DNA of 15,076 nucleotides from UBA6183 sp034676125 (lineage in GTDB: Bacteria; Bacteroidota; Bacteroidia; UKL13-3): assembly GCA_034676125.1 (NCBI GenBank), contig JAUCCO010000086.1, positions 1 to 15,076 on the forward strand, in the 5' to 3' direction. Below, one piece after another: positions 14,182-15,076 of this stretch (its first letter is position 1; each line of letters opens with the position of its first letter). Made by a program: the position numbers and the translations under genes. Below the pieces are notes generated by a model. The model was not told the origin of the DNA, did no database searches, and saw only the letters and a list, made by a program, of their open reading frames with translations.

Positions 14182-15076
14182 ATGAAAAACCTTATAATTT
14201 TTGCATTATTATTTATTAATAATGTAGTGCATTCAAGCAGTTTTGAAATAAAAATTACACCAAAATTTAACGATTGTGTTACATGCAGTAACTATTTGTT
14301 TAGCTTGAACAATGTTTCGAACAATTATAAAGTAGAAGTTTCAGATAGTTTGCACCAAATTTTTTCTGCCAAATCGCAAAACTTTGTTCATGAATTTAAT
14401 AATAATCAATATTTATCAGGTATATATTCTAAAGCTACTAACGCCAACATTGACACATTAAATAATTTATCTTATGAAGATGGTGACACCGTGAAAATAG
14501 GATACAGGCCAGACGTCCAACGTAAATCTAAAATAGTAGGAAACGATTTATACCTATTAAATACCACACAAAACACTTTATATATTACTGATTTAATTAA
14601 ACAATCAAGTGATCAATTTCGGCCTAACCCAAATTTAATTGCAGAAATTTTTAATAAGACTTTTAAAGATGCCACGTTTAAACTTTATGAGATTAGAGCT
14701 TACTACAAGTCGATAAACGAAAAACATGCGATAAAAATTAACTCATTTGATGTAGATACTAATAATTTGTACCTATTTGTTGACATCCCATATATTGAAA
14801 AGATTGAACGAAATTACTTGGATACTTTTATTACTCATATATCTTGTTTATTGATGTATAAAAATGGCGAAAAAAAACCTAAAATATTCAATTTAGATTC
14901 AGATTTTACTGCGAAAGAATATGATTATAGCTCGCATCAATTAACAATAGTTGATGGAGAAGCACTGATAAATGTTTTTTTAAAAGACAAAAAATATTAC
15001 ACTACAAATACTTTTTGGCTATGTAAATGTAAGTTAACAGAAGAGATGGAATTTATACCAGAAAACTGTATAAAGC
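14182..15076 (+). CDS. Secreted protein of unknown function, 3' end outside the window
   Basis: The frame is open from ATG 14182 to the window edge, giving at least 298 residues. It begins with a Sec-type signal peptide (MKNLIIFALLFINNVVHSSS, cleavage probably near residue 18-20) with no lipobox. Soon after comes a cysteine pair, C32-x2-C35, in NDCVTCSNYLF, and then a beta-rich region (YKVEV, DTVKIGYRP, NTLYITDLI). A further CKC lies near residues 283-285. I recognise no family; the strand-rich pattern and asparagine-rich loops suggest an extracytoplasmic beta protein. It is divergent from the lipoprotein chain, across a gap with a poly-C tract. The CxxC near the N-terminus recalls the CxxC of lipoprotein C, but the sequences are not otherwise alike. 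Confidence 0.8.
   Translation, partial: MKNLIIFALLFINNVVHSSSFEIKITPKFNDCVTCSNYLFSLNNVSNNYKVEVSDSLHQIFSAKSQNFVHEFNNNQYLSGIYSKATNANIDTLNNLSYEDGDTVKIGYRPDVQRKSKIVGNDLYLLNTTQNTLYITDLIKQSSDQFRPNPNLIAEIFNKTFKDATFKLYEIRAYYKSINEKHAIKINSFDVDTNNLYLFVDIPYIEKIERNYLDTFITHISCLLMYKNGEKKPKIFNLDSDFTAKEYDYSSHQLTIVDGEALINVFLKDKKYYTTNTFWLCKCKLTEEMEFIPENCIK

Overview
The window looks like a chromosomal segment of a Bacteroidota bacterium. The evidence is AT-rich DNA, intrinsic promoter candidates of the TTTG/TTG...TAnnTTTG type instead of sigma70-type boxes, almost no Shine-Dalgarno sequences, a TonB-dependent receptor with an N-terminal carboxypeptidase-regulatory-like domain, several lipoproteins, and a Nif3-like gene followed directly by a coiled-coil/zinc-ribbon gene. 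I cannot name the genus.

Left part (1-5850): a leftward operon encodes a seven-bladed WD40 propeller, a Nif3-like dinuclear-metal protein and a coiled-coil C4 zinc-ribbon protein, closed by an intrinsic terminator. Divergent from it are a 4'-phosphopantetheinyl transferase and a TonB-dependent outer-membrane receptor. The two divergent operons start on the same four bases (CATG), so the promoter region of each lies inside the other's coding sequence. Middle (5851-8690): a lone membrane-anchored KAP-type P-loop NTPase, lower in GC in the samples I counted, is a possible acquired defence gene. It is followed by a structured non-coding stretch and a strong leftward terminator. Next (8688-10912): a membrane fatty-acid desaturase with its own promoter, and a two-gene unit encoding an M48-like membrane metallopeptidase and a small helical protein, overlapping by 8 bp.

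Right part (11148-15076): this is the least familiar region. A leftward chain of overlapping genes encodes, in transcription order, a possible 52-residue two-helix membrane protein, two paralogous lipoproteins (A and B) and a small thioredoxin-like CxxC lipoprotein (C). A and B form a 1048-bp tandem repeat whose ends are nearly identical and whose central 505 bp has diverged strongly. B carries the signal peptide of C on the mature domain of A, which points to unequal crossing-over at an 11-bp sequence in the lipobox region. A nine-C tract, a possible gene remnant and a promoter candidate separate this chain from a divergent secreted protein that runs off the window. No tRNA, rRNA, CRISPR array or insertion sequence was seen.
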